NCBI GenBank assembly: GCA_016933025.1
Contig: JAFGBT010000009.1
Span: forward strand, 175,565 to 239,564
From: Spirochaetota bacterium
Lineage (GTDB): Bacteria; Spirochaetota; UBA4802; UBA5550
Length of the DNA stretch: 64,000 nucleotides
Direction: 5' to 3'
A model generated the notes under the pieces. It did not search any database, had not been told where the DNA came from, and worked only from the letters and a program-made list of their open reading frames with translations. The translations under genes and the position numbers were made by a program. Below are positions 29,223 to 39,600 of the stretch, piece by piece. Within the stretch, counting starts at the first letter, position 1. The number at the start of each line of letters is the position of its first letter.

Positions 29223-29256
29223 TTGTAACGTATACTAATTAAATTGAGGAGACGTG

Positions 29257-29463
29257 ATGAGAAAAATACTCACCGCCCTGGATATGAGCTGCGATCACTG
29301 CAAGATGACGATTGAAAAAGCGGTCAAAGAGCTGTCAGGCATCACGCAGGTGAACGCGGACCCGGACACGAAAAAGATAACGATTGATTTCGACGAGCAT
29401 GTCGTCTCCCTTGACGATATCAAGGGCGTTATAATCGAAGCCGGGTACAATGTTGACGAGTGA
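29257..29463 (+). CDS. Small heavy-metal-associated (HMA) domain protein, CopZ-like
   Basis: 68 residues. ATG at 29257 is chosen over the GTG one codon earlier because GAGGAG lies five bases upstream. A single ferredoxin-like HMA fold: betaalphabeta with MSCDHC (Cys12, Cys15) and the closing EAGYNV. This matches copper chaperones of the CopZ/Atx1 type, which hand Cu(I) to CopA, or a mercury-binding MerP-like protein; no signal peptide, so cytoplasmic. It may serve the copA at 9082-11271, although they are 18 kb apart. Likely co-transcribed with tkt. Confidence 0.82.
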   Translation: MRKILTALDMSCDHCKMTIEKAVKELSGITQVNADPDTKKITIDFDEHVVSLDDIKGVIIEAGYNVDE

Positions 29464-29468
29464 ATGAT

Positions 29469-30824
29469 TCAGGGGCACACCGGGAGGCCGGAGGCCAGCG
29501 CATCTGCAATCGTCGCGCCGGAATGATAGGAGGCGCTCCCCCATCCTGCATCGCCGAACGCGTCTGCCACCGCAGCAGCACCCGTTAGAGTATCCAGCGT
29601 ATTCATCTCGACCAGAAAAACACGGCTGTCGACCACGTCGAGAAGCCGCTCTTCAGCCCATGATACATCCTTCCCGTGATTGCACTTGTAATCCCTTAGG
29701 TACGTGATGAAATCATTAACCGCTCCCTCGTCGTAGCCGAGCAAGATTATCTGCGCAGGATCAGCAAGCCTGTTTATTATGAAGGCCGTCGAAAGGGTAT
29801 ACAACATGCCATACGTAAATCCATCAGGGGGATTGGAATCCATCTGTGTCTGCCGCAGCTCGCCATGGCCCCACGTGATCGGAAGAAAGTCGATATCAAT
29901 CGGCGTGTTCTGATAGAACCAGACCGGCCGCACCATCCCCGACGAACTGTTTACCAGCGACTGCGACTGACCGACCGGCACCAGCACGTCCCACTCATCG
30001 TGAACAAGAAGAAAGGGTGTTTCGAGCTTCGCAAGAAGGGCATTCGCGGTCCAGGTGTCCCAACCGGATGTCGCATACACGCGGTCCACATACGTCTGAA
30101 AAAATGCCGTATAATAATCTCGTTTATCAGTGTCAGTCATTTGCGGGATGTCGCCCGGGTCATCGCCCGTAACGTAATCGGTCCAGGTCGCGAAATCGAT
30201 TGGCGGGTAAAACGCGACCCCGGCCGCAGGCACCGCGCCGGCCGGAGCGTTGGCCGCGCCATAGAGCGACTCGAACCCGCCCCAGGAGGCGCCCCAGATG
30301 CCGATACGGGATGCATCGACCATGTCATTGCTTCTCAGGAATCTCAGACCGGCGACCGTATCAGTGACATCGTTCCTCAGATTGTCCCCGGTATAAAATC
30401 GCTCAAACACATGGAGCACGCCGAAGCCCTGCAGGAGGAAGATATTGGCGGAATCAATGTAATGTTCAAGCGAAAACACGGTAACGGAAGGTGGCGGCTC
30501 GTCTCCGTTCCAAGTTATGCCGTCGTAGGGATTGGTCATGAGCACTGCCGGTTTTACACCGACGTCTTTCGGGGGAATCCACATGGCATAGGACGCCTTA
30601 GCGCCGGGATAGTGCAACTCGAGCAGCTTATAGGTCCAGTCGCACCCATCGTAGTTGACCGTGCCTTCCTCGACTATCGTAACCGCAGGTCCCTGAAACA
30701 TTAAAAGCAGGAGAAGGTTATTGGGGTTCTCATCATTACTGTCACATCCCGTCATCATGAACATGACAATTAACAGTAACACAAGCAATGTATTTTTAAT
30801 TGAACAATCCGATTTCATTCCCAT
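29469..30824 (-). CDS. S9-like alpha/beta-hydrolase lipoprotein
   Basis: 451 residues. The signal peptide has a lipobox MMTG-C (Cys27), followed by an odd Asn/Leu-rich stretch (NPNNLLLLLMF). The catalytic region reads GIWGASWGGFES (nucleophile Ser near 170), preceded by 'DASRI', as in prolyl oligopeptidase-like hydrolases and acyl-peptidases; an Asp in HDEWDVLVPVGQS and a His in TWGHGEL complete a plausible triad. Membrane-anchored on the periplasmic side or cell surface. Substrate unknown: peptidase, esterase or deacetylase are all possible. It ends 5 bases from the HMA gene on the other strand (convergent). Confidence 0.78.
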   Translation of the reverse strand: MGMKSDCSIKNTLLVLLLIVMFMMTGCDSNDENPNNLLLLLMFQGPAVTIVEEGTVNYDGCDWTYKLLELHYPGAKASYAMWIPPKDVGVKPAVLMTNPYDGITWNGDEPPPSVTVFSLEHYIDSANIFLLQGFGVLHVFERFYTGDNLRNDVTDTVAGLRFLRSNDMVDASRIGIWGASWGGFESLYGAANAPAGAVPAAGVAFYPPIDFATWTDYVTGDDPGDIPQMTDTDKRDYYTAFFQTYVDRVYATSGWDTWTANALLAKLETPFLLVHDEWDVLVPVGQSQSLVNSSSGMVRPVWFYQNTPIDIDFLPITWGHGELRQTQMDSNPPDGFTYGMLYTLSTAFIINRLADPAQIILLGYDEGAVNDFITYLRDYKCNHGKDVSWAEERLLDVVDSRVFLVEMNTLDTLTGAAAVADAFGDAGWGSASYHSGATIADALASGLPVCP

Positions 30825-30965
30825 ATAAACCTAATCAATTTATGCAATATGAGGTTCCTAATCAAAAATAAGCCATATATTTATCAATTTTTTTGGGAAT
30901 TTTTTTATATTAGCACCGTTCATTCGTTTAATTCTCCAGTACAACAATATTCTGGAGGATAACTG

Positions 30966-31403
30966 ATGGAAACCACGCTAAACATTCATGCTGATATTTT
31001 AAAAAAAATAACGCTGGCAGCTGAAACATGTCAGATGTCGCGCTCAGAAATGATACTTACTTTGATAAAAAAAATCATGGATGATGTTTCTCAACCAGCG
31101 CGTTTCGGCGCCCCAATAAAGTACCAGGAAAGAAACCATGAAGATGAATCTACAACATTTCACCTGGTGGTCAGGGAAGATGATTATGAATATCTGCTGG
31201 ACCTGAGAAAACTGCTTAAAATGTCGGTTTCATTGATTCTTGCTTGTGCTGTAAAAAAATACTTGGGGCAGCCAACACAAACATTATTTACCGATAACAA
31301 TCGGTACAAAAATTATGTTATAGTAAAAGAGGTTGTTGATAGCATCATATGCTGGAGGTTCTTCTGGGGATACCCACCCAGCATTGGTAATTTCATCAAT
31401 TAA
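30966..31403 (+). CDS. Tandem ribbon-helix-helix DNA-binding protein
   Basis: 145 residues, ATG at 30966 behind TGGAGGATAAC. Residues 2-40 have the RHH layout: a polar-apolar strand (TTLNIHAD), helix 1 and the helix 2 start MSRSEMIL. Residues 62-101 repeat it: TTFHLVVRE strand, helix DYEYLLDLRKLL, and MSVSLILACAVKKYL. RHH proteins normally dimerise to make one ribbon, so two units in one chain could form a built-in pseudo-dimer. The C-terminal ~40 residues are Tyr/Trp-rich. The gene is AT-rich compared with its neighbours. Its stop overlaps the polA stop by 4 bases, convergently. Target sites are unknown. Confidence 0.65.
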   Translation: METTLNIHADILKKITLAAETCQMSRSEMILTLIKKIMDDVSQPARFGAPIKYQERNHEDESTTFHLVVREDDYEYLLDLRKLLKMSVSLILACAVKKYLGQPTQTLFTDNNRYKNYVIVKEVVDSIICWRFFWGYPPSIGNFIN

Positions 31404-34129
31404 TGAGCCTCCTCCCAATTTTTCCCGGTTCCCACGTCGACCCTTACCGGCACTGACAGATCGAGGGCGTGCTCCATTTTGTCAACAACCAGGCTCCTCA
31501 CCGCATTCATCTCGCCCTCGGGGACCTCGAACACCAGCTCATCGTGAACCTGCATGATCATGCGCGCTTTATACATACTCTTCCTGATTTCTTCGTGAAT
31601 GTTGATCATCGCGATCTTGATCATGTCAGCCGAAGTGCCCTGAATCGGTGTGTTTATGGCCATCCGCTCCGCCCCCTCGCGGCGGAAGGAGGTCGACGAG
31701 GCTATTTCCGGTATCTCACGCTTCCGGCCGAGCATGGTCTTCACGTAGCCGTTCGCGCGCGCAAATTCGATTGTATCGTCAACGTATTTCTTGAACCCTG
31801 GGTAGGTTTCGAAATAAATCCGGATGAATTCCGCCGCCTCCTTGACGCCGATCTCGGCCTGCTGAGAGAGTCCGAAGGGAGAGACCCCGTAGATGGTGGC
31901 GAAATTAATCACCTTGGCCTGCCGCCGCATGTCCGGCGTCACCTGATCGATCGATACTCCGAACACGGACGAGGCAGTAAGGGCATGGATGTCGGTCCCA
32001 TCCTTGAAGGCTCGAATCATGTTCTCATCGCCGGACAGGTGTGCGGCGACGCGCAGCTCAATCTGCGAATAATCGGCAGACATGAGAAAGCACCCCTTCT
32101 CCGGGACGAAACCGCGGCGAATGCTCTTCCCGAGATCGTCACGGACAGGAATATTCTGCAGATTCGGATCCGAGGACGATAGCCTCCCGGTAGCCACCAC
32201 TGTCTGGTTATACGATGTATGAATCCTCCCCGTCTTCTTTATAATAAGCTTCGGCAGGGTATCGATGTAGGTGTTCTTCAGCTTTGACAAAGTCCTGTAC
32301 AGGATGAGGTGGTCGATAATAGGATGGCTCCCCTGGAGCGACTCGAGCACCTTGATATCGGTCGAGAGACCAGTTTTGGTCTTGCGCTGAGGTTTGAGCC
32401 TCAGTTTATCAAAAAGTACGCCCGAAAGCTCCCGAGTGGAATTGATGTTGAAGTTCTGTCCGGCCTCATCGTATATCTTCCCCTCGACGTCCTTCAGCAT
32501 TTCCCTGTTCTCTCCCTCAAGTTTCACGAAATAGCCGGTATCGATCTTCACGCCGGCGCGTTCCATGTCCGCGAGCACTCCGACCAGCGGCATCTCTATA
32601 TCGTGAAAGAGACGAAGCAGATCCTTTTCCTTTTCGAGTTTTTCATTGAATATATGATAGAGCCGAAGGGCGATATCCGCGTCCTCGATCGCGTATTCGG
32701 ATATCTTATCCATCGGAACCTCTTCGATCGCCACTGCGTTCTTCCCGCTCCCCACAAGCTCCTTGAAGGTTATCGTTTTATAGTCAAGATACCTTTCCGC
32801 GAGGTCGTCAAGATTGTGCCTGCGATCGTTGGTGGAGAGAAGGTAGGAGGCCACCATGGTGTCGAATGCAACGCCCGCAAGCTCGATTCCGTAATTCATC
32901 AGTACGATCCTGTCGTACTTGATGTTCTGTCCGATCTTTTTCACCTTCGGGTCAACCAGAAGCGGCCTGAGCAGCTCAAGCGAGCGGGACGGATCGAGAT
33001 ACTCCTCGCTGAATATGCCGCGCGACATGAGCGGGATGTACCAGCCCTGCGCCTCGCCTATGGAAAACGACATACCGACGAGTTCAGCCTCGACCGGGGA
33101 TATCGACGTTGTCTCCGTATCCAGCGAAACCTCTCCCGCCTTGCGGATGTCGCGCAACATGCCGGATAGGTCGTCCTCGGTGCGGACGATCCGGTAGTCC
33201 TTAGCAGGCTTCGCGGCGACGGCCGTCGTGCCGTCGACAGGACTCGTTTCGCCGCTCACGCCGGCGCCGAAGAAATCCCTTATCACGGAATTCATCTCCA
33301 GTTTGAGGAAATAAGGGGCCGCCTTTTCGGCGGGAATCCCCTCGAACCTGAGCCGGGAGATATCGAGCTTTATCGGCAGGTCGGTCTTCACCGTGACCAG
33401 ATCCCTGCTCAGGTACGCCATCTCTTTCCCTTTGATAAGCATTTCCTTCTGCTTGCCGGTCAGATCGTCGATGTGTTCGTAGAGACCGTCGAGGCTGCCG
33501 TACGTGGCGATAAACTTCTGCGCCGTTTTTTCCCCGATCCCCTTGACGCCCGGAATATTATCGGATGTGTCGCCGGTGAGGGCCATGTAGTCTATCACCT
33601 GTTCCGGCCGCACGCCGAGCATCTCCTCTATCTCCTTCTCCGTGTAGAGCTCGTATTCCGATATTCCTTTTTTGTTCGCGTAGATCTTCACGTGCTCGTT
33701 CACCAGCTGGTAGGCGTCCTTATCGCCGGTGACCAGCATGACCTCCAGATCGTCCGATCCGTATTTTCTTGCGACGGTGCCGAGGACATCGTCTGCCTCG
33801 AAGTCCGCCTCTTCGATTCTGGTGATGCCAAGGACCTCGATCATCTGCTTGATCTCATCGATCTGCGACCGGAGGTCGTCCGGCATTTTCTGCCGGTTCG
33901 CCTTGTACTCCGGGTACAGCGCGAAGCGGAACGATTTTTGGGGTGGATCGAATGCGACCGCAAGATAATCAGGCTTCTGGTCGGCGATCAGCTTGAGGAG
34001 CATCCTGGCGAACCCGAAGATAGCGGAGGTATTCTGGCCCTCGCTGTTGATCAGCGGGTTGCGAATGAAGGCAAAATAGGCGCGGTAGCAGAGCGCGTGG
34101 CCGTCGACGATAAAGAGGCGCTTTTTCAT
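31400..34129 (-). CDS. polA: DNA polymerase I
   Basis: 909 residues from the ATG at 34127-34129. Longer in-frame starts lie inside the upstream gene. Domains: 5' nuclease (1-~290; VDGHALCYRAYFAF, with the Asp-rich EADFEADD), 3'-5' exonuclease (~320-500; SLDTETTS and NIKYD keep the metal Asp/Glu, so proofreading looks intact), polymerase (~530-909; motif A DYSQIELR, O-helix RRQAKVINFATIYG, motif C VHDELVFE). It repairs DNA and matures Okazaki fragments. Its start codon overlaps the stop of an 810-residue surface-protein gene (ATGA), an unexpected translational coupling. Confidence 0.95.
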   Translation of the reverse strand: MKKRLFIVDGHALCYRAYFAFIRNPLINSEGQNTSAIFGFARMLLKLIADQKPDYLAVAFDPPQKSFRFALYPEYKANRQKMPDDLRSQIDEIKQMIEVLGITRIEEADFEADDVLGTVARKYGSDDLEVMLVTGDKDAYQLVNEHVKIYANKKGISEYELYTEKEIEEMLGVRPEQVIDYMALTGDTSDNIPGVKGIGEKTAQKFIATYGSLDGLYEHIDDLTGKQKEMLIKGKEMAYLSRDLVTVKTDLPIKLDISRLRFEGIPAEKAAPYFLKLEMNSVIRDFFGAGVSGETSPVDGTTAVAAKPAKDYRIVRTEDDLSGMLRDIRKAGEVSLDTETTSISPVEAELVGMSFSIGEAQGWYIPLMSRGIFSEEYLDPSRSLELLRPLLVDPKVKKIGQNIKYDRIVLMNYGIELAGVAFDTMVASYLLSTNDRRHNLDDLAERYLDYKTITFKELVGSGKNAVAIEEVPMDKISEYAIEDADIALRLYHIFNEKLEKEKDLLRLFHDIEMPLVGVLADMERAGVKIDTGYFVKLEGENREMLKDVEGKIYDEAGQNFNINSTRELSGVLFDKLRLKPQRKTKTGLSTDIKVLESLQGSHPIIDHLILYRTLSKLKNTYIDTLPKLIIKKTGRIHTSYNQTVVATGRLSSSDPNLQNIPVRDDLGKSIRRGFVPEKGCFLMSADYSQIELRVAAHLSGDENMIRAFKDGTDIHALTASSVFGVSIDQVTPDMRRQAKVINFATIYGVSPFGLSQQAEIGVKEAAEFIRIYFETYPGFKKYVDDTIEFARANGYVKTMLGRKREIPEIASSTSFRREGAERMAINTPIQGTSADMIKIAMINIHEEIRKSMYKARMIMQVHDELVFEVPEGEMNAVRSLVVDKMEHALDLSVPVRVDVGTGKNWEEAH

Positions 34130-36561
34130 CAGTGAGCCACGACCACCTTCATCATTTTGTCCAGAACGACCCTGCCGCCCACCGTGACCGCCTTGATGTG
34201 GATGTAGTAGAGGCCCGGGCCGACCCGGCGGTTGTCCTTGTTCAGGCCGCACCATCCCATTTCCTTGATGTTCTGCCCGCCCGGCCGGTACATCCTGTCC
34301 GCCAGGGTGGCGATGACCCTCCCCTTGGCGTCATATACCTTGATGGTCACGGCCGAATCCACAGTCAGAAAATACGCGGGATAGCAACAGGGCATCTGCG
34401 CCGTCATGACGTTGTTAAGCACCCTGGTCGGCCAGGGAATAAGGATAGCCTTCGTGGCGACGCGAAACCGCCATTCGTCATTCACATATTCGCCAGGGGG
34501 CGCGGTTTCGACCGTATGGTCTGACCATGTGGTGGTTCCCTCCACCGTTGTCGCGATGATCATTCTGATGTTGGTGCCGTATTTCATCAGCGGGTGTCCG
34601 TCCGGGATAAAGCCCTCATAGGTATTCGGCGAAACCTTCGCGCAATTGATAGACCACCGCTGATCTACCGGAAGGTCAAGGATGGAGTTGGCGGCTCCCG
34701 TGACTCCGTACTGGGGAGGGTCAGGCGGCGGTGGCAGCCACGGAGAACCCGGAACGTCTGAATCATTGTTCGCGATTATGGCCGCCACGTAGTCCGGCAT
34801 ATTGCCGGCAGTTATGATCTTGACGCTGATCTTTATGGCCGTGTCCCGTACCGGGTGCGCCGCAGGGTCGCGGTTGTTGAAATTCGTATTTGAATATTGC
34901 GCTATGCCGTCGGAAATGGTAACACTTATCGAGGTCGCGGTCGTGGAAGCCGTCCCGACAATCTGGTTTGCGACAAGCACCTCGTTGCCGAATACGTCGA
35001 CGGCCGAGAACCGGTAGTCGTAATCAGTGAGCGGATCGAGTCCGGTGACATCCATCGTCGCCGTCGTGATGGTGCCGAGGGCGGCATACCCGACCGTGTT
35101 CCTGTCGATCATGGTCCAGGGACCCGAACCGGTTGGAGTGCGATAATAAATACGATAGGTGTCAAAATCCGCGTCATAAATTTCACTCGGCGGAACGGGC
35201 AGCGCTGTTGAGAGAGGGACCCAGTTAAATGTTATGCTCACTGCGGTCGTGGACGGCGGCGAGACGAAGGTCGTGAAGGTCGGGGCGCTGCTCCCGGGCG
35301 CGTCCGCGTTGTCCCAATAAAGCGTATAGGGTCCGGAGCCGGTGATTCGGGCTGCAACGTCCTGCCCGTCGCTGTTGGGCGGGATCGAGTTATCATTGCC
35401 ATAGGCGCCGCCCGATACCGCGGTGACCGTGTACTCGATCGGCACCGTGGTCCCGATCGGAACATCGGGAGGAACATCGGCAGCGTCAGGCATGGGGGTT
35501 ATGAGCGCTGTCCCCTCGAATTGACCGCTGTCGATCTGGATCGTGTAGGTGTGCGCTCCTCCCGCCGCATTGTCTGTGATTTCAAATGTCGTGGTGCCCG
35601 TCATGGCCCCGCCCCCGTTTTCAAGGCGGGCCCTTACCCTGATGCGGGTACCTGTGACATTAATACTCCTCAGATAATAGGGCGTGTTCACACCTCCCCC
35701 GTTCTCGAACCTGACCCACTCCACCTCGATCCTGTTGCAGTTGAAGGTCAGGCTGTTGTCCGATGTCACCGGCCCGCCCGGGTTCGTCATGGCGACCGCA
35801 ACCGTCCAGGCATGATTGCCCAGCACAACCGCATTGGTATCGCAGTACAGGCCGTCGATGTCGAACGACAGCGCGGCCGTCGCGCCGTTATTCCCCACGG
35901 CGGGCGCAGGGGCGCCGTCCAGGTAGAGCTCCGACGAGGCGATGTCCGGCACCGTATTGGTGATGATCTCGGCGCCGGACGCGTACACAACGGTGCCGGT
36001 CACATCGAAGTCGTTATGCCAGGGGTTGAGCCTTCCGTCCGCGGCCTCATCGGTCTGCGCGAAATTCAGGATACGCACATGCGAGATGACCCCGTGGTTC
36101 AGCGGATCGGTACGGTCTGAAGGGCCGTTTACATTAGTGACCCGCGTGTATATATTATTCGCGCCATACGCATAGGCGGTGCAGTTCCAGAGGAACCGGA
36201 CTGTCACGGCGTAGTGGATTTCGTTGTACGGGCCGCCCGTGAGATCCTGCACCGAGCCATCGAGCTCGACGCCGTTGCCCGCGAAGGTATCGGGGCCGAC
36301 GGTGATCGTAAAGCTCTCGCGCATCGCTGCACCCTCCCTGAACTCGACGTAGATCTCGGTCCAGTCCCCCTTGACCGAGGTGAGCGGGTCGGTAGCGCGA
36401 ATATGGAAGGTGTATGTCTGACCGGCAAGATAGTATGAACTGCCGTTCGACAGCGTGCTCGGGCCGGCCGGGGTCATGGTTATGGAATCGATGGCCGCAT
36501 ACGACATCGACGTGATCATGAGCGCGCAGGAAAGCGCGAGAGTGAAAAGATGCTTATTCAT
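34129..36561 (-). CDS. Large exported protein with Fn3-like domains and FlgD-like tail
   Basis: 810 residues with a signal peptide (1-22, SMSYAA cleavage). No lipobox. The N-terminal ~300 residues are beta-rich with repeating aromatic/Gly patterns; a fibronectin-III-like domain lies at about 440-545 (ISITFNWVPL, TGLDPLTDYDYRFSAVDVFGN). The end (~720-810) matches the FlgD-Ig/T9SS-like C-terminal sandwich: VTIKVYDAKGRVIATLADR, then GLYYIHIKAV. Such tails are common on spirochaete and Bacteroidetes cell-surface proteins. Its stop overlaps polA. It diverges from the 1235-residue lipoprotein; the ~130-base gap holds promoters for both. Function unknown, surface structure likely. Confidence 0.75.
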   Translation of the reverse strand: MNKHLFTLALSCALMITSMSYAAIDSITMTPAGPSTLSNGSSYYLAGQTYTFHIRATDPLTSVKGDWTEIYVEFREGAAMRESFTITVGPDTFAGNGVELDGSVQDLTGGPYNEIHYAVTVRFLWNCTAYAYGANNIYTRVTNVNGPSDRTDPLNHGVISHVRILNFAQTDEAADGRLNPWHNDFDVTGTVVYASGAEIITNTVPDIASSELYLDGAPAPAVGNNGATAALSFDIDGLYCDTNAVVLGNHAWTVAVAMTNPGGPVTSDNSLTFNCNRIEVEWVRFENGGGVNTPYYLRSINVTGTRIRVRARLENGGGAMTGTTTFEITDNAAGGAHTYTIQIDSGQFEGTALITPMPDAADVPPDVPIGTTVPIEYTVTAVSGGAYGNDNSIPPNSDGQDVAARITGSGPYTLYWDNADAPGSSAPTFTTFVSPPSTTAVSITFNWVPLSTALPVPPSEIYDADFDTYRIYYRTPTGSGPWTMIDRNTVGYAALGTITTATMDVTGLDPLTDYDYRFSAVDVFGNEVLVANQIVGTASTTATSISVTISDGIAQYSNTNFNNRDPAAHPVRDTAIKISVKIITAGNMPDYVAAIIANNDSDVPGSPWLPPPPDPPQYGVTGAANSILDLPVDQRWSINCAKVSPNTYEGFIPDGHPLMKYGTNIRMIIATTVEGTTTWSDHTVETAPPGEYVNDEWRFRVATKAILIPWPTRVLNNVMTAQMPCCYPAYFLTVDSAVTIKVYDAKGRVIATLADRMYRPGGQNIKEMGWCGLNKDNRRVGPGLYYIHIKAVTVGGRVVLDKMMKVVVAH

Positions 36562-36622
36562 CTGAAAAAACCGTCATTTGCGAATGGAGATATAAATGCA
36601 CACGGATATAGTGTAAAATAAT

Positions 36623-36650
36623 TTGACAAAAGACAATATTTTTTTATATT
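36623..36650 (+). promoter_or_regulatory. Promoter of the large repeat lipoprotein gene
   Basis: TTGACA (36623-36628), 16 bases, TATATT (36645-36650). Transcription would begin near 36657, which is after the ATG at 36654. This excludes that ATG and supports the start at 36693. Minus-strand boxes (TTTACA / TATATC, spacer 17) for the divergent gene overlap the same gap. Confidence 0.5.
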
Positions 36651-36692
36651 TATGTGACAATAATTTATATATTGAATAATGATGCTACTGTG

Positions 36693-39600
36693 ATGTCAAG
36701 ATCGATTCCAAATATTGACCGATTGGTCCTCGTGCTCTGTGCGGCCGCTCTCCTCGCCGCTCCTTCATGCAAGGAGTCTCCCCGGGTCTTCTCCAACGAC
36801 ACCTTCAGGGCCTACACGGGAAATCCACCAGGCTATTTCTTTCCCTTCGTTGTGAACACTCTGCCGGCGGACGGAACGACAGGCGTGCCGATCAATTCGT
36901 CATTTGTCGTCGTGTTCAACATTCCTGTCGGCCCCAACCTTGCCACGATTGGCGGCGAAATCACAATCACTTCCAATCCAACGCCCGGCGGCCTGCTAAC
37001 GGAAGGGGTGGATTATACCCTCGCAATGAACTCGGACAGCACGCTGCTCACCGTGACCTTCAATTACGGCGGCGCGTATCCCATCCCCGAGAACAACACG
37101 GTCTCTGTCACCATCGGCAACGGAATTCTGAGCCTTGAGAACAGCGTTCCCCTGGACAATCCGGGGACCTGGCAGTTCACTACCGACGCCTTCCCCGATA
37201 CCACAGCTCCGCTTGAAGCGACGCACAACCCGACGGGCGCGGGCATATCGCTCACCGCCCCGAATATATATATCGATTTCGATGAAGATATCGACCCCGA
37301 CAGCGTTAACCCGTCCACGCTCTATCTGCAAGACGGGGGCGTCGCCGTGCCAGCAGTCGTATCGTATGACAGCCTCAACCGACGCGGCGTACTCACACTG
37401 AGCGTGAATCTGGATCCTTCGACGATCTATGACGTGTTCGCGACAAACGGCATCGAGGACCTGTGCGGAAACAACTTCGCCGGCACGACCTGGCAGTTCA
37501 CCACGACCGCGACCTCGCTCGACCCGGTCCCCGGCGCTCCGGCCTTTGCCAGCGGTCCCTATATTGACACGGTCAACCCGGACGGGGCGCTTATAAGCTG
37601 GACCACCAACAAGCCGGCGGCCTACATCCTCAATTATGGAACAAACTCCGACGTCACGGATGTGTATGATGAAACGCTGGAGCCGTTCCCCTATTCCGAG
37701 TACCAGTCACTATACTTTGATAACCCTCCATTATTCGACTTTGAAGCGAACACCAGGTACTGGTTCAACATCGAACTCCACGATATGTACGGCGGCTCCT
37801 ACACGGGAATGACGACCGTGCAGTTCAACACCGAGAGCGGCGAGACCCCGGCGGTTGTGCATGACGGTGCCGGAAGCCAGTACACGGCGCGGAAGCTCGC
37901 CTACCATCCATTCCCGTCCGGAGACACGGGGTTCTTCCTGTTCTGGAACCACCTGCCGGCCGCGAGCACCCAGATCTACGGGCAGCTCTATGACAGCGGT
38001 CTTGCCCCCCGGTGGCCGGACCCGAACCCGGTCTTCACGTCCGGCAGCAACAGCTACGTCGGATCGACCGAGGACGACATGGACGGCGTTATCGTTCTCG
38101 TCCTGACCGGAGGCAACTACTATGCCAAGCGGCTCGCCAACGACGGAAGCTTCCACTGGAGCGACACGGCGGCCACAACCGGATACAATATCGGGAGCAG
38201 CGCGACGATTTCGAACGTTTCGGCCGTGCCCGTTCACTCCGGTAAAGTAAGCTGGGTGACCGGCGCCAACGCGGACCTGGGGTTCCTTGGCTTCGCGAAT
38301 TATTTCTTCGACGACGACGTCGACCTCTCGTCCGTCGCGGACAACGATATCGTGTACGATGAAACCGGCCAGGCGGGCACCACGGCCATCCATACAGGGA
38401 ACAACTTCAATTACGTCGTCGGCCAAACCGACGCGGGCATCGTCGACCCCGGCGATGTTTACCGCATCGCCTATGGCGGCACATTCTCCGATTTGACTGC
38501 CACGGACCATAACATCGAAAACACAAATCCACCGGCCGCAGCGGTTCCATATACCAGCGGCGGCGATCATATCTACACTCCGCACGACTACTCGTCGAGC
38601 TGGCCTTTCTGGGTCAACACGGCTGGCGGTGACGTCATACGGAGAGACAGCGATTCCACCTACGCCCTGATAACCGGCATTACAACACCAAATGCCATAG
38701 ACCCGGCGGGAATTATCAGCGGCACAACCACCGGAGGGGACGCCACGCACCTCTGGGAATTCGGCGAGGATTTCTCCCCTACAGCGGAACCGGGCGACTT
38801 CGTGGTCAATGATTCAATCTCCCCTAATTTTTCTACAATCTTTGATATCAATTACAATGCGGGGATATATTTATGGAATAATTACGTTGAATTGAACTCA
38901 CCGGCAGCGTTCGGTGCAGGAATCGACTACCGTATATTCGACAGGTACTGCACCCTTCACTCGGGAGACTACAATCAATTCGTCAATTTTGACGATATCA
39001 CGATGGACTGGGCCCTCGACGTCACGGACACAAATACCGCCCGGATATTCCGATACGCGGGAATCACCGGAACGGCCGACGCGCTCCCGGCCAATCCGCT
39101 CTGCGACAACGCGGGAGGGTTCACCACCATCCCGGTCCAGATCGGCGATATTGTCGTAAATACCGACTCCGGCGCAGCTGCGGAGGTCGGCGCTGCCGTA
39201 ACCTTTGATCACGCTCTGGGACTAACTGCGGACATCATGACCGACGGCAACGGCTATAGTATTTTCCGCTACCGCGAAACGCCTGATGAAACGGGCAGGA
39301 CAACCGGGGCCGGTCCGGATATCGTTGACAGCACGCAGAACTTTCTGACGACCATCGCCGTCGGAGATATCGCATACAACCCTGGCACCGACCTGTATGC
39401 AGTGGTTACCAACGTCGTCTCTGACACCCAATTGACCCTTGACCGCGACGTCGGATTTGGCGCTGACTTCTATTACGTCGTATTCCACGAACGAGGCGTT
39501 CTGTACGTCTTCCAGGACGCGTCGGGCGTAAGCGGCCGCATTGTCAGCATGGAGCTTGCCGCGCCGGTTGTTCGCCGCGCGACCTTTACCATCGCTGCCG

